Origin: JBCBEX01 sp038528235
GTDB lineage: Bacteria; Bacteroidota; Rhodothermia; Rhodothermales; Rubricoccaceae
Length of the DNA: 33,162 bases
Direction of reading: 5' to 3'
Assembly: GCA_038528235.1 (NCBI GenBank)
Contig: JBCBEX010000052.1
Span: 1 to 33,162 of the forward strand
The position numbers were made by a program, and so were the translations under genes. Positions 6,201-14,786 of this stretch are shown here, in pieces. How positions within the stretch are numbered: the stretch's first letter is position 1; each line of letters begins with the position of its first letter. The notes beneath the pieces are model-generated. The model ran no database searches, was not told the origin of the DNA, and was given only the letters and a program-made list of their open reading frames with translations.

Positions 6201-8735
6201 CTACCGCGTGAGCGTCATCCGGATCGTCTGCTGCGCGCGCTCTGTCTCGACCTGCGCGATGTAGACGCCACTCGGCCACCTCCGCGCATCGATCTCGATG
6301 GCGTGCGTCCCCGGCTGGGTGCTCGCCCGTGTCGTCTCGTAGACCGTGCGGCCGAGGAGGTCGTAGACCCGCAGCGTCACAGTGCTCGGCGTGGGAAGCG
6401 TGTAGCGGATCGTCGTGCGCGACGCGAACGGGTTGGGCGCATTGGGCAGCACGGCGAACTGCGCCGGGACGCCCGCAGACTCCTCGGCGGCGACGCCGGT
6501 ACCGCGCTCGGAGACGAGTTCGCGGGCGGGCACGTCGAGCGTGAAGCCGTCGGAGAAGGCGACAGTCGCGGGCTCGCCTTCGGCGTTGAAGGCGACGTAG
6601 GTAGGCACGCCCTCGTCGTCGCGGAAGACGGCGGCGGTGGGCGCGTCGGCGGTGACGGTGGTGTCGACCTGGCCCAGCGCGGCGAGGTTGTAGAGCCAGT
6701 GCAGCGTGTGCGCGCGGGACTCGCCGCCCTCGGGCTCGTAGGTCGGGTCGGCGAGGTAGAAGTCGAGCGCGCGGTCCGGCTCGCTGAAGGCGAGGTAGTT
6801 CCAGAGGATGTCCTTCCAGATCACGGGCTGGCTCCCGCGCGCCGCCACGACGGCGTCGTAGTTGCGCGTGACGAAGTCCGGATGGCGCGCGAGGTAGAGC
6901 GAGCCGCCGGTGAGCGGCAGGATGTTGATGCCGTGGATGAACTCGGGCTCGGTACCGAAGAACGTCGTGTGCGCACCCTTGCCACCCCACACGATGCCGA
7001 GCGCGACGCGGGAATACGCCTCCGGGAAGACCGCGTCGTTGACATCGAACCAGTACTCCTCGATGGCCGACGCCTCGGTGGCGTAGAGGTAGATGCCGAG
7101 GTCGCGGATGTCAGGCTGGCCGGTGAGCGCGCCCCACAGCACCGTCGCCGCGGCGAACTGCATCGACTCGGAGCTCGACTCCTGGTTGTTGCCGTCGGGG
7201 AAGTCGCCGTGGCCGGACGCCCAGCCGTGGCCTGCGTAGGCGTCGAACGAGCGCAGAAACGGGAACTGCGTGTCGCTGCGGTCCCAGTTGGCCGCGTCGC
7301 GGATGAGCAGGTTGACCATCCCGCCCCAGTTCTCCTGGGCTGCCCACGCGGGGTCGTACTGCGCGACCGTCGCGGCGGCCATGATCGAATAGCCCCAGTG
7401 GAAGTGGTGGTCGTTGATCTGCGTGTCCGACCCGAAGCTCGCCGGGTAGCCCGTGAGCACGTCCCACGTTGCGTTGTAGAAGTACTGCTGCGCCCCGCCT
7501 GCCGTGAACCAGTCCTGCAGCCGCGTCTTGATCTGAGCGAGGAAATAGTCGCGCTCGGTCGCCATGCCGAGTTGATCGGCGATGTGGACGAGGCGGGCGA
7601 AGCGGCCCAGCGCCTTGCCGCCGAAATACGTGTCGATGACCGGCAGCGCCTCGCGGGCCGTCTGCTCGACGAAGCCGCGCAGCGTGGCACGGTCGTAGGC
7701 CCCGCGATCGGGCAGCGAGGGCAGTACGCCATCGAACGGGAGGTCGGTGACGAAGGTGTTGCCTTCGAGCAGGCGCATCGTGCCGCGCGGCGATTCGTAG
7801 GTGAGGCCGGTGGTCGGCGTCGCGGTGTGGAGCCACTGGTGGCGGTAGAGCGCCGTGAGCGTCTCGTTGCGCAGGCCAGGATTGCTCTCCTTCGCCTCGG
7901 TGGTGGTCGTATAGGTCGTCCGCAGGCGGGCCGTGGCCTCGTCGTACGTCCAGTCGACGCGGCTGTCGGTGACGAAGGCGTAGGCGCGGATGCGGAAGCG
8001 CGCGAACGTGCCCGGCGTTGTGTCAGGCAGCAGCGCGACGGAGAAGTAGTCGGCGCCGTTCAGGTCCGACGTGACGACGCCCGTCCCGGTCCAGTCAGAG
8101 CCGGTCGGGCCGAAGATGCCGTAGTGGCGGCCGTCCACGGTGACGCCGAGCACGTTGCCGTCGTCCAGCCAGACGGTCGGTGTGCCGGCGAAGGCGATGC
8201 GCGCGTCGCCGCCGGTGCGCTCGAAGAAGACGAACGGCAGACCGTGCCCGAGTGTCGCCTCCAGCGTGTTGGTCCCGTCGTCCCACTGCGCGGTCACCGT
8301 CCAATCGCCATAACCCTTCACCCTCGTTTCGCTCGCTGCGAGGCCTTCCACGCCGACGATGAGGTGTGGGCTGTAGGGGAAGAAGTAGTCGTTGGCGGCG
8401 AGGACGGCGCTGGGCTCGTAGCCCATCTGCAGACCCTCGCTCAGCGCGCGGGCCGAGAGCGGGTGCGCGAGGAGTGGCCCTGAGAACGGGTTCTCGAAAA
8501 ATGGGAAGAGCAGGCTGCTCCAGAAATCGTTGGTCTGAATGGGCTGATCGAACCCGTCGGCGACGAGTGGGAAGACGTTGCGCCCCGCCGCGTTCTGTGG
8601 CCCCACCGTGCCACCTGGCTGCGTGGTAGCGTAGCTCCCCTGTCCCACCGGCTGCTGCTGTGCGACGGCTTGTGGCAGTGCCACTAGCGCGACGAGCAAA
8701 ACGAGAAGCGAGATCAGGCGAAGTCGGAAGGCCAT
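6201..8735 (-). CDS. Secreted GH81 endo-beta-1,3-glucanase with T9SS sorting domain
   Basis: An 844-residue secreted glycoside hydrolase. It has a signal peptide (hydrophobic core LISLLVLLVALVALP, cleavage near AVAQ), the GH81 N-terminal beta-sandwich (QTNDFWSSLLFPF, PLLAHPLSARA), and the catalytic (alpha/alpha)6 domain with NDHHFHWGYS (acid candidate D442), YAGHGWASGHGDF and GNNQESSSESMQF (E519 and E523, base candidates, spaced as in characterised GH81 enzymes). The last ~85 residues are a T9SS type A-like sorting domain (LPNAPNPFASRTTIRY ... VYDLLGRTV ... SGVYIAQ). GH81 enzymes cleave beta-1,3-glucans such as laminarin, curdlan or fungal glucan. The gene stands alone, diverging from the Wzi-like gene; no SusC/SusD or other PUL genes are adjacent. 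Confidence 0.93.
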   Translation of the reverse strand: MAFRLRLISLLVLLVALVALPQAVAQQQPVGQGSYATTQPGGTVGPQNAAGRNVFPLVADGFDQPIQTNDFWSSLLFPFFENPFSGPLLAHPLSARALSEGLQMGYEPSAVLAANDYFFPYSPHLIVGVEGLAASETRVKGYGDWTVTAQWDDGTNTLEATLGHGLPFVFFERTGGDARIAFAGTPTVWLDDGNVLGVTVDGRHYGIFGPTGSDWTGTGVVTSDLNGADYFSVALLPDTTPGTFARFRIRAYAFVTDSRVDWTYDEATARLRTTYTTTTEAKESNPGLRNETLTALYRHQWLHTATPTTGLTYESPRGTMRLLEGNTFVTDLPFDGVLPSLPDRGAYDRATLRGFVEQTAREALPVIDTYFGGKALGRFARLVHIADQLGMATERDYFLAQIKTRLQDWFTAGGAQQYFYNATWDVLTGYPASFGSDTQINDHHFHWGYSIMAAATVAQYDPAWAAQENWGGMVNLLIRDAANWDRSDTQFPFLRSFDAYAGHGWASGHGDFPDGNNQESSSESMQFAAATVLWGALTGQPDIRDLGIYLYATEASAIEEYWFDVNDAVFPEAYSRVALGIVWGGKGAHTTFFGTEPEFIHGINILPLTGGSLYLARHPDFVTRNYDAVVAARGSQPVIWKDILWNYLAFSEPDRALDFYLADPTYEPEGGESRAHTLHWLYNLAALGQVDTTVTADAPTAAVFRDDEGVPTYVAFNAEGEPATVAFSDGFTLDVPARELVSERGTGVAAEESAGVPAQFAVLPNAPNPFASRTTIRYTLPTPSTVTLRVYDLLGRTVYETTRASTQPGTHAIEIDARRWPSGVYIAQVETERAQQTIRMTLTR

Positions 8736-8942
8736 CTATTCAGGGCGATGAAGGGAAGCGCGCCTGACCTACCAGGGGTTCGCGGCATTGTTCGTGCGTT
8801 CCGACAGCTACACGCATGATCGACACCCCGTGCTTTCAGCGCAGCGGGCCCTGAGCATCCTGTGTGTTATCACGAAGGCCTCGCGCGGGGCCCGGTGCCG
8901 TTCGCATCTTAGGGTGCTCTGTTCACTAAGCCTCTCCGGTCC
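8736..8942. other. Divergent intergenic region between GH81 and Wzi-like genes
   Basis: These 207 bases must contain both promoters. I see no convincing -33/-7 or -35/-10 pair, RNA fold or repeat. Confidence 0.3.
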
Positions 8943-10610
8943 GTGCGCCTGTCCCTCCTCCTGCTCCTGCTTCTCGCCCCGACCGTGCTGGCCCAACCGG
9001 CCCGCCTCGTCACGCCCGACGACTGGGCGGCACACTACATCGAGCGCCTGCAGCGGCGTGGCCACCTCCTGGAGTTGAATCCGACCCTGCTCCCCTACCG
9101 CGAGGCCGACCTACGCGACGCGCTCGACGGGCTCGATCCCAAGAGCTTGTCGCGGACCGAGCAGGGCTGGGTGGACCTGCTTCGCGACCGCTACGACGGC
9201 AAACGACCCGACTCCGACGCGGTCCAGATCGGCCTCCTCACGGGCGCAGGCGGCCTCTCGACCACCAACGACCGCCTCGACCCGCTGCGCTTCCTCGACG
9301 TGAGCGCCCTGCCCGATCCGGCACCACTCTCCGAGGGTGAACTCCTCGACGTAGACGCGCTCCCCGGCGACGAGCGCGCCGCCCGCGACCTCGCCCGGCT
9401 CGTCGACCCCGGCGTCCAGGCGGGGCCATTTCGATTTCACTACAGCCTGCACCTAAACGCCTGGATGGCCTACGGCGACGTCATCGCGCAGACGGGCGGG
9501 CAGGCTAACTCGGTGCTCAACGAAGACCCCGACGGCCTCGACGTGGTGCTGCGCCGTGTCTCGCGCGTCGAGGACAGCTACGTCGGCTATGGCGGCAAAC
9601 GCGTCGGGCTCTACGTCGGGCGCTACGCACAGCATTGGGGCATCCCGGGGCAGACGGCGCTCCTGCTCTCGGACAACCCGCGCACGTTCGACCAGATCGG
9701 GCTGCGCCTCGGCGGCGAGCGCTTCAGCCTGCACAGCACCATCGGCGAACTCGACAGCGTGACCGACGACGGGCGCTTCACCGGCCGCATCGGCGACCGC
9801 TTCCGGAACGAGACGGGCTTCCGGCGCTACCTCGCCGCGCACCGCTTCGACTGGCGGCCGACGAAGCACTTCGGGCTGGCGTTCATGGAGGCCATCGTCT
9901 ACTCCGGGCCGAATGCGTCGCTCTCGCCCAAGTTCTTCAACCCGGCCTCGCTCTTCCTCCTCCTCGTCGACAACACGCCCAAGAACGACGAGAACAACGG
10001 GTTTGCTGCGGGCCTCATCTGGGGGCAGATCGGCAAGCTCACGCTTCAAGGCCAGTTGCTGCTCGACGACCTTGACGTGCTGAACGCTTCGGAGCCTGCC
10101 TCGGTGGCGCTCGCGGGCACGGCCACGCTGGCGGGCGTACGGCCGTGGCTCGACCTCGGGCTGGAGGCCGACGCCGTCTCGGGGCGCGCCTACAACACCG
10201 AGCAGCCGGAGGGCCGCTACCTCTTCGCGCAGCGGGGCCTCGGCACGCAGTTCTCCGACTACCTCCGCCTCGCCGTCTGGGGCGAAGCCTACGCCGACGC
10301 CTTCGTGCCGGGCCTGATGGTGCAGCCCCGCGCCGAGGTGCTCCTGCAGGGCATCCGCGACCCACGCCAGCCCTACCCCACTGATGAGGAAGCGCCGACT
10401 TTTCTCGACGGGACCCTCGAACGCACGCTCCGCCTCGCGACGCGTGTGCGCTACCAGCCGATTCCCAACGCCTGGATCCGCGCCGACCTCGGCGTCAACC
10501 TCGTCGGCAACGAGAACAACGTCGAGGGCGTGAACCGGACGCGCTTCGTCGGCATAGTCGAGGCCGGCGTCTCGGTCCAACTCGAGCGGATCTACAAGAT
10601 GGGGTTTTAG
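8943..10610 (+). CDS. Wzi-like capsule assembly outer-membrane protein
   Basis: A 555-residue protein with a GTG start and clear signal peptide (RLSLLLLLLLAPTVLAQ). The mature part has the features of the Wzi family: an N-terminal helical/periplasmic segment, then a series of amphipathic beta strands (FHYSLHLNAWMAYGDV, DSYVGYGGKRVGLYVGRY, QHWGIPGQTALLLSDNPR, FAFMEAIVY-like GLAFMEAIVYSG) and a C-terminal barrel strand. Wzi in E. coli is an 18-stranded outer-membrane lectin that binds capsular polysaccharide; Bacteroidota homologues are widespread and mostly uncharacterised. No capsule synthesis genes lie next to it, so the capsule role is by family only. It converges on the lipoprotein gene at 10672. 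Confidence 0.8.
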   Translation: MRLSLLLLLLLAPTVLAQPARLVTPDDWAAHYIERLQRRGHLLELNPTLLPYREADLRDALDGLDPKSLSRTEQGWVDLLRDRYDGKRPDSDAVQIGLLTGAGGLSTTNDRLDPLRFLDVSALPDPAPLSEGELLDVDALPGDERAARDLARLVDPGVQAGPFRFHYSLHLNAWMAYGDVIAQTGGQANSVLNEDPDGLDVVLRRVSRVEDSYVGYGGKRVGLYVGRYAQHWGIPGQTALLLSDNPRTFDQIGLRLGGERFSLHSTIGELDSVTDDGRFTGRIGDRFRNETGFRRYLAAHRFDWRPTKHFGLAFMEAIVYSGPNASLSPKFFNPASLFLLLVDNTPKNDENNGFAAGLIWGQIGKLTLQGQLLLDDLDVLNASEPASVALAGTATLAGVRPWLDLGLEADAVSGRAYNTEQPEGRYLFAQRGLGTQFSDYLRLAVWGEAYADAFVPGLMVQPRAEVLLQGIRDPRQPYPTDEEAPTFLDGTLERTLRLATRVRYQPIPNAWIRADLGVNLVGNENNVEGVNRTRFVGIVEAGVSVQLERIYKMGF

Positions 10611-10671
10611 AAGGCGTCTCTCGGCTTCGCCGTTTGTGCGGGCCGACTTCGCCAACGCCGGTGCTCCGCGA

Positions 10672-11166
10672 CTACGGGAGAAACGTGCTGGTGCTATCCG
10701 GCTTCGGGCTAAACGCGGTGAACCGATACGTCAGTTCGCGCTCGCTCGACCTGAGCACAAACGTGGTGTCGTTGAGGATGCGCCCCGACCTGAGGTACGT
10801 CGCGGAGTTGAACGGTTGGGGTACGTTCCAGCGCTCCATCTCAATCTCGTCGCCGTCCACGACGAACACGCCCCAGTGGTAGCGGCGGTCTCCGTACACC
10901 GCCAGTTTGCTTTCCAGCGAGTCGCGGCTCGTTGACGCACCACCGTACCGAAGGGCCCCGTTGCGGTAGAGGAGTAGCGCGGCGAAGTTGTCAGTGACAT
11001 CATCCGGTGCCGTCGCATAGTAGCCGTCCATCCGAAGCTCGTCGCCGGTGTACGGTTCGAACGGCAGGGAGAGTTCGTCGAAGGTCTGATCAAACAAGCC
11101 GCATGCCGCGAGGGACGCGGCGAGGAGCGAAACTACGGGAACGACGCGTACGAGACGCATGGGCAT
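10672..11166 (-). CDS. Hypothetical lipoprotein
   Basis: A 164-residue protein with a lipoprotein signal peptide (VVPVVSLLAASLAACG, lipobox LAAC), so it is probably anchored in the outer or inner membrane. The mature sequence is mostly beta (DELRMDGYYAT, FAALLLYRNGALRYGG, YHWGVFVVDGDEIEMERW, TFVLRSSERELTYRFT), reminiscent of small lipocalin-like folds, but I do not recognise a family. It could start at 11166 or at the second ATG at 11160. It diverges from trpA across a 325-base gap. Confidence 0.75.
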   Translation of the reverse strand: MPMRLVRVVPVVSLLAASLAACGLFDQTFDELSLPFEPYTGDELRMDGYYATAPDDVTDNFAALLLYRNGALRYGGASTSRDSLESKLAVYGDRRYHWGVFVVDGDEIEMERWNVPQPFNSATYLRSGRILNDTTFVLRSSERELTYRFTAFSPKPDSTSTFLP

Positions 11167-11452
11167 GACGCGATGGTAACTGAAGGAGGTAGCCGGACTT
11201 CGACACTCGTTTTGGTTCGCCGGAGCACGTTGCCCAAGGCAACAAGGCGAATGAGAACGGGCGGATGAGGATCGGCCGGTAGCTGAACGTACAGGGACCG
11301 CGTTTAGTTTACCCCGCGCTCACGGCGGTACCCCCTGCGCGGCCTGACCGCTGACGCTCATAGGGATGTCGTCCCAAACGGCTTTACGCACATCTTCATC
11401 TGTTCTCGATCCCAATCGTTCGCACAGCACCTTCGCTGACGCTCCGCTCGCA
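11167..11452. other. Intergenic region upstream of trpA and the lipoprotein gene
   Basis: No supported gene. The minus-strand frame through 11320-11490 continues antisense into trpA and looks like a shadow, although its last ~35 codons have ordinary codon use and could be a gene remnant. The 3' part next to trpA is the repeat at 11453-11514. Confidence 0.35.
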
Positions 11453-11514
11453 GGGTCGTAGGTTCGCCCCCTGACTTTCGACCTGCGACCCGTGACCCAC
11501 GACCTACGACCCAC
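11453..11514. repeat. 7-bp-period array with inverted arm, overlapping the trpA start
   Basis: Six degenerate heptamers (GACTTTC, GACCTGC, GACCCGT, GACCCAC, GACCTAC, GACCCAC) run from 11473 to 11514. An inverted arm GGGTCGTAGGT at 11453-11463 pairs perfectly (11 bp) with ACCTACGACCC at 11502-11512. The GTG start codon of trpA (11492) lies inside the loop and the first codons are made of the repeat. Confidence 0.75.
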
Positions 11515-12319
11515 CGACCGCCTCCGCGACGCCATTGCCGCCACGACCGACCGCGGCGAGAAGGCGATGGGGCTCTTTCTCACCAACGGCTTTCCCGACC
11601 CGGCTGCCACGCTGCCCATCCTGCGCGCCATCGACGACGCCGGGGCCGACTTCATCGAGCTCGGCATGCCGTTCAGCGACCCGCTCGCCGAGGGGCTGCC
11701 CATCCAGGAAGCCTCGGAGCGCGCGCTATCGCACGGTGTCACCATGGCCGACGCTTTCGAGACAGCGCGGGCCTTCCGCGCGGAGAGCGAGACGCCGCTC
11801 CTGCTCATGGGCTACACCAACCCGGTGCTGCGCTACGGCGCGGGCAACTTCTGCCGCGACGCCGTGTCTGCGGGCGTCGACGGGCTGATCCTGCCCGACC
11901 TCCCGCCGGAGGAGGCCGACCTCATCGAGGGCGAGGCCCAAGCGGCGGGGCTCCCGCTCGTCTTCCTCATCGCGCCCAACACCACGGACGACCGCGTCCG
12001 CCTCGTCGATGTCCGCGCCAGCGCCTTCGTCTACGCCGTCTCCATCACCGGCCTCACCGGCACGGGGCTGGGCGACGCGGATCGCACGGACGCCTACCTG
12101 GCCCGTGCGCGAAGCCTCGTCGAAGCCAACCCGCTGCTCGTCGGCTTCGGGATCAAGTCGAACGACGACGCGGTTCGGCTCACTGCGCACACCGACGGCT
12201 TCATCGTCGGGAGCGCGCTCATCCGCGAGGCCGAGCGCCTCTGGGACGACGCGTCGCTCTCGGACGCCGACCGCCTCGCGCAGATCGCCGACTTCGCTCG
12301 TCGGCTGAAATTCGGCTGA
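11492..12319 (+). CDS. trpA: Tryptophan synthase alpha chain
   Basis: Cleaves indole-3-glycerol phosphate to indole, which is channelled to the beta subunit. The 275-residue protein has the TIM-barrel signatures LFLTNGFPDP, DFIELGMPFSDP (catalytic glutamate of ELG present), GLILPDLPPEE, FVYAVSITGLTGTG, LVGFGIKSNDDA and the phosphate-binding GFIVGSALIR. The loop normally reading PLADGPTIQ reads PLAEGLPIQ, so the second catalytic acid (Asp60 in the E. coli enzyme) is glutamate. The GTG at 11492 is needed to cover the N-terminal helix, but lies within a heptamer repeat that encodes the first ~8 residues. trpB and the rest of the pathway are not in the window. Confidence 0.93.
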   Translation: MTHDLRPTDRLRDAIAATTDRGEKAMGLFLTNGFPDPAATLPILRAIDDAGADFIELGMPFSDPLAEGLPIQEASERALSHGVTMADAFETARAFRAESETPLLLMGYTNPVLRYGAGNFCRDAVSAGVDGLILPDLPPEEADLIEGEAQAAGLPLVFLIAPNTTDDRVRLVDVRASAFVYAVSITGLTGTGLGDADRTDAYLARARSLVEANPLLVGFGIKSNDDAVRLTAHTDGFIVGSALIREAERLWDDASLSDADRLAQIADFARRLKFG

Positions 12320-12404
12320 TGCCACGTGTTGCGTGATTCGTATCTGATCGCCCTGGCACGTACCGCGCTCTTCAACCCACCTACACCACCTCGCTCTCCC
12401 ACCT

Positions 12405-12491
12405 TTGTCATGCTGAACCCGTTTCAGCATCTCAGCAGTGCCCCGTAGGACTACCCTTGCTAGAGATCCTGAACCGAGTTCAGGATGACAA
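12405..12491. repeat. Interspersed inverted-repeat element (TTGTCATGCTGAAC...)
   Basis: The left arm (12405-12433, beginning TTGTCATGCTGAACC) and right arm (12463-12491, ending TTCAGGATGACAA) are inverted copies, and each arm is itself a hairpin (GCTGAA/TTCAGC; ATCCTGAA/TTCAGGAT). Sequences of this kind are familiar as dispersed extragenic repeats in Bacteroidota and other bacteria; their translation gives peptides such as ILNRVQDD. It ends 22 bases before the DUF4837 start codon. Confidence 0.75.
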
Positions 12492-12513
12492 GAATGGACG
12501 CTCTCGATCTTTC

Positions 12514-13707
12514 GTGTTCCTCCGCCTCCTCCTGTTGATTTGCTGCCTCGTGCCCTTCGTCGGGTGCGGGTCGGGCGAGCCGTACGTGCCGCAGGCGCGC
12601 GGGCTGCTGGGCGAGGTGCTCGTGGTGACCGACTCCGTGACGTGGGCCGGACCCGTCGGCGAGGCGCTGCGCGAGGAGCTCGCGAGCAACGTCACCACGC
12701 TCAACCCGGTCGGCGGCGAGCCCGCGTTCAGCGTCCGGCGGCAGGGCCTCACGCCGCAGTTCCTAAACAACATCAAGCTGCAGCGGTCGGTCGTCTTCGT
12801 AGCCCCGCTCAGCGACTCGACCAACACGGCGCGCTTCCTCCAGGCGCGCTTCGGCGAAGACACGCGCGCGGCCATCGCCACGGCCGAACCCGGCGGCGGC
12901 GTGATCGAGCGGCCCGACCTCTGGGCGCGCGGTCAGATGGTCTACTTCGCCACGGACACCACGCCCGAGCGCCTCGCGGACGCGATCCGCGCCAAAGGCC
13001 CCGCGATGCGGCGCACCTTCAACGCCGTGCAGCTTGCCGGGACGACCACGGAGATGTACGACAAGGGCCGCCAGATCCTGCTCGAAGACACGCTAATGCA
13101 GGACCACGACTTCGCGGTCGGCATCCAGCACGACTACTTCATCGCCACCGACACGAGCTTCGCGCCCGCCCCGCCGTTCGATGTCGGCACTGAGGCGCAC
13201 GTCGTATGGCTGCGGCGCACGCTCGTCGAGATCCAGCGCAACCTCCTCGTCTACTACGTGGACGGCGTCTCCGCCGACGAAGCCGCGGCGCTCCTCGAAC
13301 CGAGTCAGATCGTCCGGCGCTTCGACCGCGTGACGAGCCAGTTCTTACGCGGCGCGCAGAACGACAGCGCCTACGTCTTCACCGAGCCGCGCATCTCGGT
13401 CGATGTCGCCGAGACGACCATCGGCGGCAACGCAGCGCTCGAAGTGCGCGGGCTGTGGCGCATGAACCTGTTCGTGCAGGGCGGCCCGTTCATCGCCTAC
13501 GCCTTCCACGAGCCGACGCAGGAGCGGCTCTACCTGATGTATGGCTTCGTCCTCGCCCCCGGCAAAGACAAGCGTGAGTTCGTGCGCCAGCTCGAAGCGA
13601 TGGCGCGCACGTTCCGCACCGCCGACCCCTCGGCGACCGGCGCGGTCGAGGTGGCCGCGCATCATCCTACGCAGCATTTCGGCGCGGCTCATCACGAGTC
13701 CGGCTGA
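12514..13707 (+). CDS. DUF4837-family lipoprotein
   Basis: A 397-residue lipoprotein with signal FLRLLLLICCLVPFVGCG (cysteine in the VGC lipobox). The opening PQARGLLGEVLVVTDSVTWA and RRQGLTPQFLNNIKLQRSVVFVAPLSDSTN are characteristic of DUF4837, a family of unknown function found mainly in Bacteroidota and relatives. I chose the GTG at 12514, directly before the hydrophobic core; the frame is open further back to a TTG at 12457, but that extension only translates the 12405-12491 repeat. It follows trpA by 194 bases and precedes hisG. Function unknown. Confidence 0.82.
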   Translation: MFLRLLLLICCLVPFVGCGSGEPYVPQARGLLGEVLVVTDSVTWAGPVGEALREELASNVTTLNPVGGEPAFSVRRQGLTPQFLNNIKLQRSVVFVAPLSDSTNTARFLQARFGEDTRAAIATAEPGGGVIERPDLWARGQMVYFATDTTPERLADAIRAKGPAMRRTFNAVQLAGTTTEMYDKGRQILLEDTLMQDHDFAVGIQHDYFIATDTSFAPAPPFDVGTEAHVVWLRRTLVEIQRNLLVYYVDGVSADEAAALLEPSQIVRRFDRVTSQFLRGAQNDSAYVFTEPRISVDVAETTIGGNAALEVRGLWRMNLFVQGGPFIAYAFHEPTQERLYLMYGFVLAPGKDKREFVRQLEAMARTFRTADPSATGAVEVAAHHPTQHFGAAHHESG

Positions 13708-13733
13708 ATCATGGGATCGATGCTCGCGTTGTA

Positions 13734-13779
13734 GGTTCTCGCTGCGGGGTATTGGTCCCCGTCCTATCTAGCGAGAACC
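13734..13779 (+). promoter_or_regulatory. Stem-loop in the leader of hisG
   Basis: A perfect 10-bp stem GGTTCTCGCT / AGCGAGAACC encloses a second stem CGGGG / CCCCG. It ends 16 bases before the hisG ATG and begins 26 bases after the DUF4837 stop. It could be a leader control element for hisG or a 3' hairpin of the preceding gene; there is no T-run and no histidine-rich leader peptide. Confidence 0.5.
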
Positions 13780-13795
13780 ACGCACCTCTACCCCC

Positions 13796-14722
13796 ATGTC
13801 TACCCAAACGAAAACCATCTCGCGCCTCGCCAAAAACGGGGCCGACGAGAGCCGCCTCCTCAAGCTCGGCCTGCCCAAAGGCAGCCTCCAGGACTCAACG
13901 TTCGACCTCCTCGACAAGGCTGGCTTCTCCTTCTCGGTTCGTAGCCGCTCCTACTTCCCTTCCATCGACGACGACGAGCTGACCGCGATGCTCGTCCGCG
14001 CGCAGGAGATGGCGAAGTACGTCGAGGACGGCGTCTTCGATGCCGGGATCACCGGCCTCGACTGGATCGCCGAAACCGGCGCCGACGTCCAGGTCGTCGA
14101 AAACCTCGTCTACTCGAAGGCGTCGATGCGGCCCGTTCGGTGGGTCCTCGCCGTGCCCAACGACTCGCCGATCCAGAGCGTCCAGGACCTCCAAGGCAAG
14201 CGCATCGCGACGGAAGTCGTCAACCTGACCCGGAAGTGGCTCGAAAGCAACGGCGTCGAAGCCGACGTGGAGTTCTCCTGGGGCGCGACCGAGGTGAAGG
14301 CCCCCGACCTCGTGGACGCCATCGTGGAAGTCACCGAGACCGGCAGTTCGCTGCGCGCCAACAACCTCCGCATCGCCGAGGTGCTGCTGGAGTCGAACAC
14401 GCAGCTCATCGCCAACAAGGCCGCGTGGGAGAACCCGTGGAAGCGCCAGAAGATCGAGAACCTCGCGATGCTGATGCAGGGCGCGATCCGCGCCGAGGGC
14501 AAGGTCGGGCTGAAGCTCAACGCGCCGCGCACCGCCGTGCCCGAGATCGTGAAGCAGCTTCCCGCACTGCGCAACCCGACGATCTCGCCGCTCTTCACCG
14601 AGGGCTGGGTCGCCATCGAGACGGTGATCGCCGAGCGCGAAATCCGTACGATCATCCCCGAACTGAAGCGCCTTGGCGCAGAGGGGCTGATCGAGTACCC
14701 GATCGACAAGATCATTCCGTAG
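13796..14722 (+). CDS. hisG: ATP phosphoribosyltransferase, long (HisG_L) form
   Basis: Catalyses the first, feedback-controlled step of histidine synthesis, joining ATP and PRPP. The 308-residue protein has the catalytic domain (LKLGLPKGSLQ, VFDAGITGLDWIAE, GKRIATEVVNLTRKW and the PRPP-binding VEVTETGSSLRANN) and the C-terminal regulatory HisG_C region (GLKLNAPRTAVPEIVKQLPA ... GWVAIETVIAE), so it should not need HisZ. The ATG at 13796 gives normal length. No other his gene is visible; the 3' flank carries a structured interspersed repeat (14787-14903). Confidence 0.95.
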   Translation: MSTQTKTISRLAKNGADESRLLKLGLPKGSLQDSTFDLLDKAGFSFSVRSRSYFPSIDDDELTAMLVRAQEMAKYVEDGVFDAGITGLDWIAETGADVQVVENLVYSKASMRPVRWVLAVPNDSPIQSVQDLQGKRIATEVVNLTRKWLESNGVEADVEFSWGATEVKAPDLVDAIVEVTETGSSLRANNLRIAEVLLESNTQLIANKAAWENPWKRQKIENLAMLMQGAIRAEGKVGLKLNAPRTAVPEIVKQLPALRNPTISPLFTEGWVAIETVIAEREIRTIIPELKRLGAEGLIEYPIDKIIP

Positions 14723-14786
14723 GGCGGCCTGTGGGACGGTCGCGCCGCGTTGCACCGGCTCCGAATGAGCACGAGGCACGTCCCCT

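Noticed and set aside
6303..8483. 726-codon open frame on the plus strand
   Set aside because: It is antisense to the GH81 gene, whose signal peptide, catalytic motifs and sorting domain are all recognisable; the frame's composition is the Arg/Glu/Val-rich type produced opposite GC-rich genes.
9453..10655. 400-codon minus-strand frame
   Set aside because: Shadow of the Wzi-like gene; composition typical of an antisense frame.
10611..10671. Terminator between the Wzi-like and lipoprotein genes
   Set aside because: Only a 4-bp stem (CGGC-TTC-GCCG) is clear and there is no T-run.
11320..11808. 162-codon minus-strand frame reaching outside trpA
   Set aside because: Most of it is antisense to trpA. 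The ~170 bases outside trpA could be a remnant, but nothing recognisable supports it.
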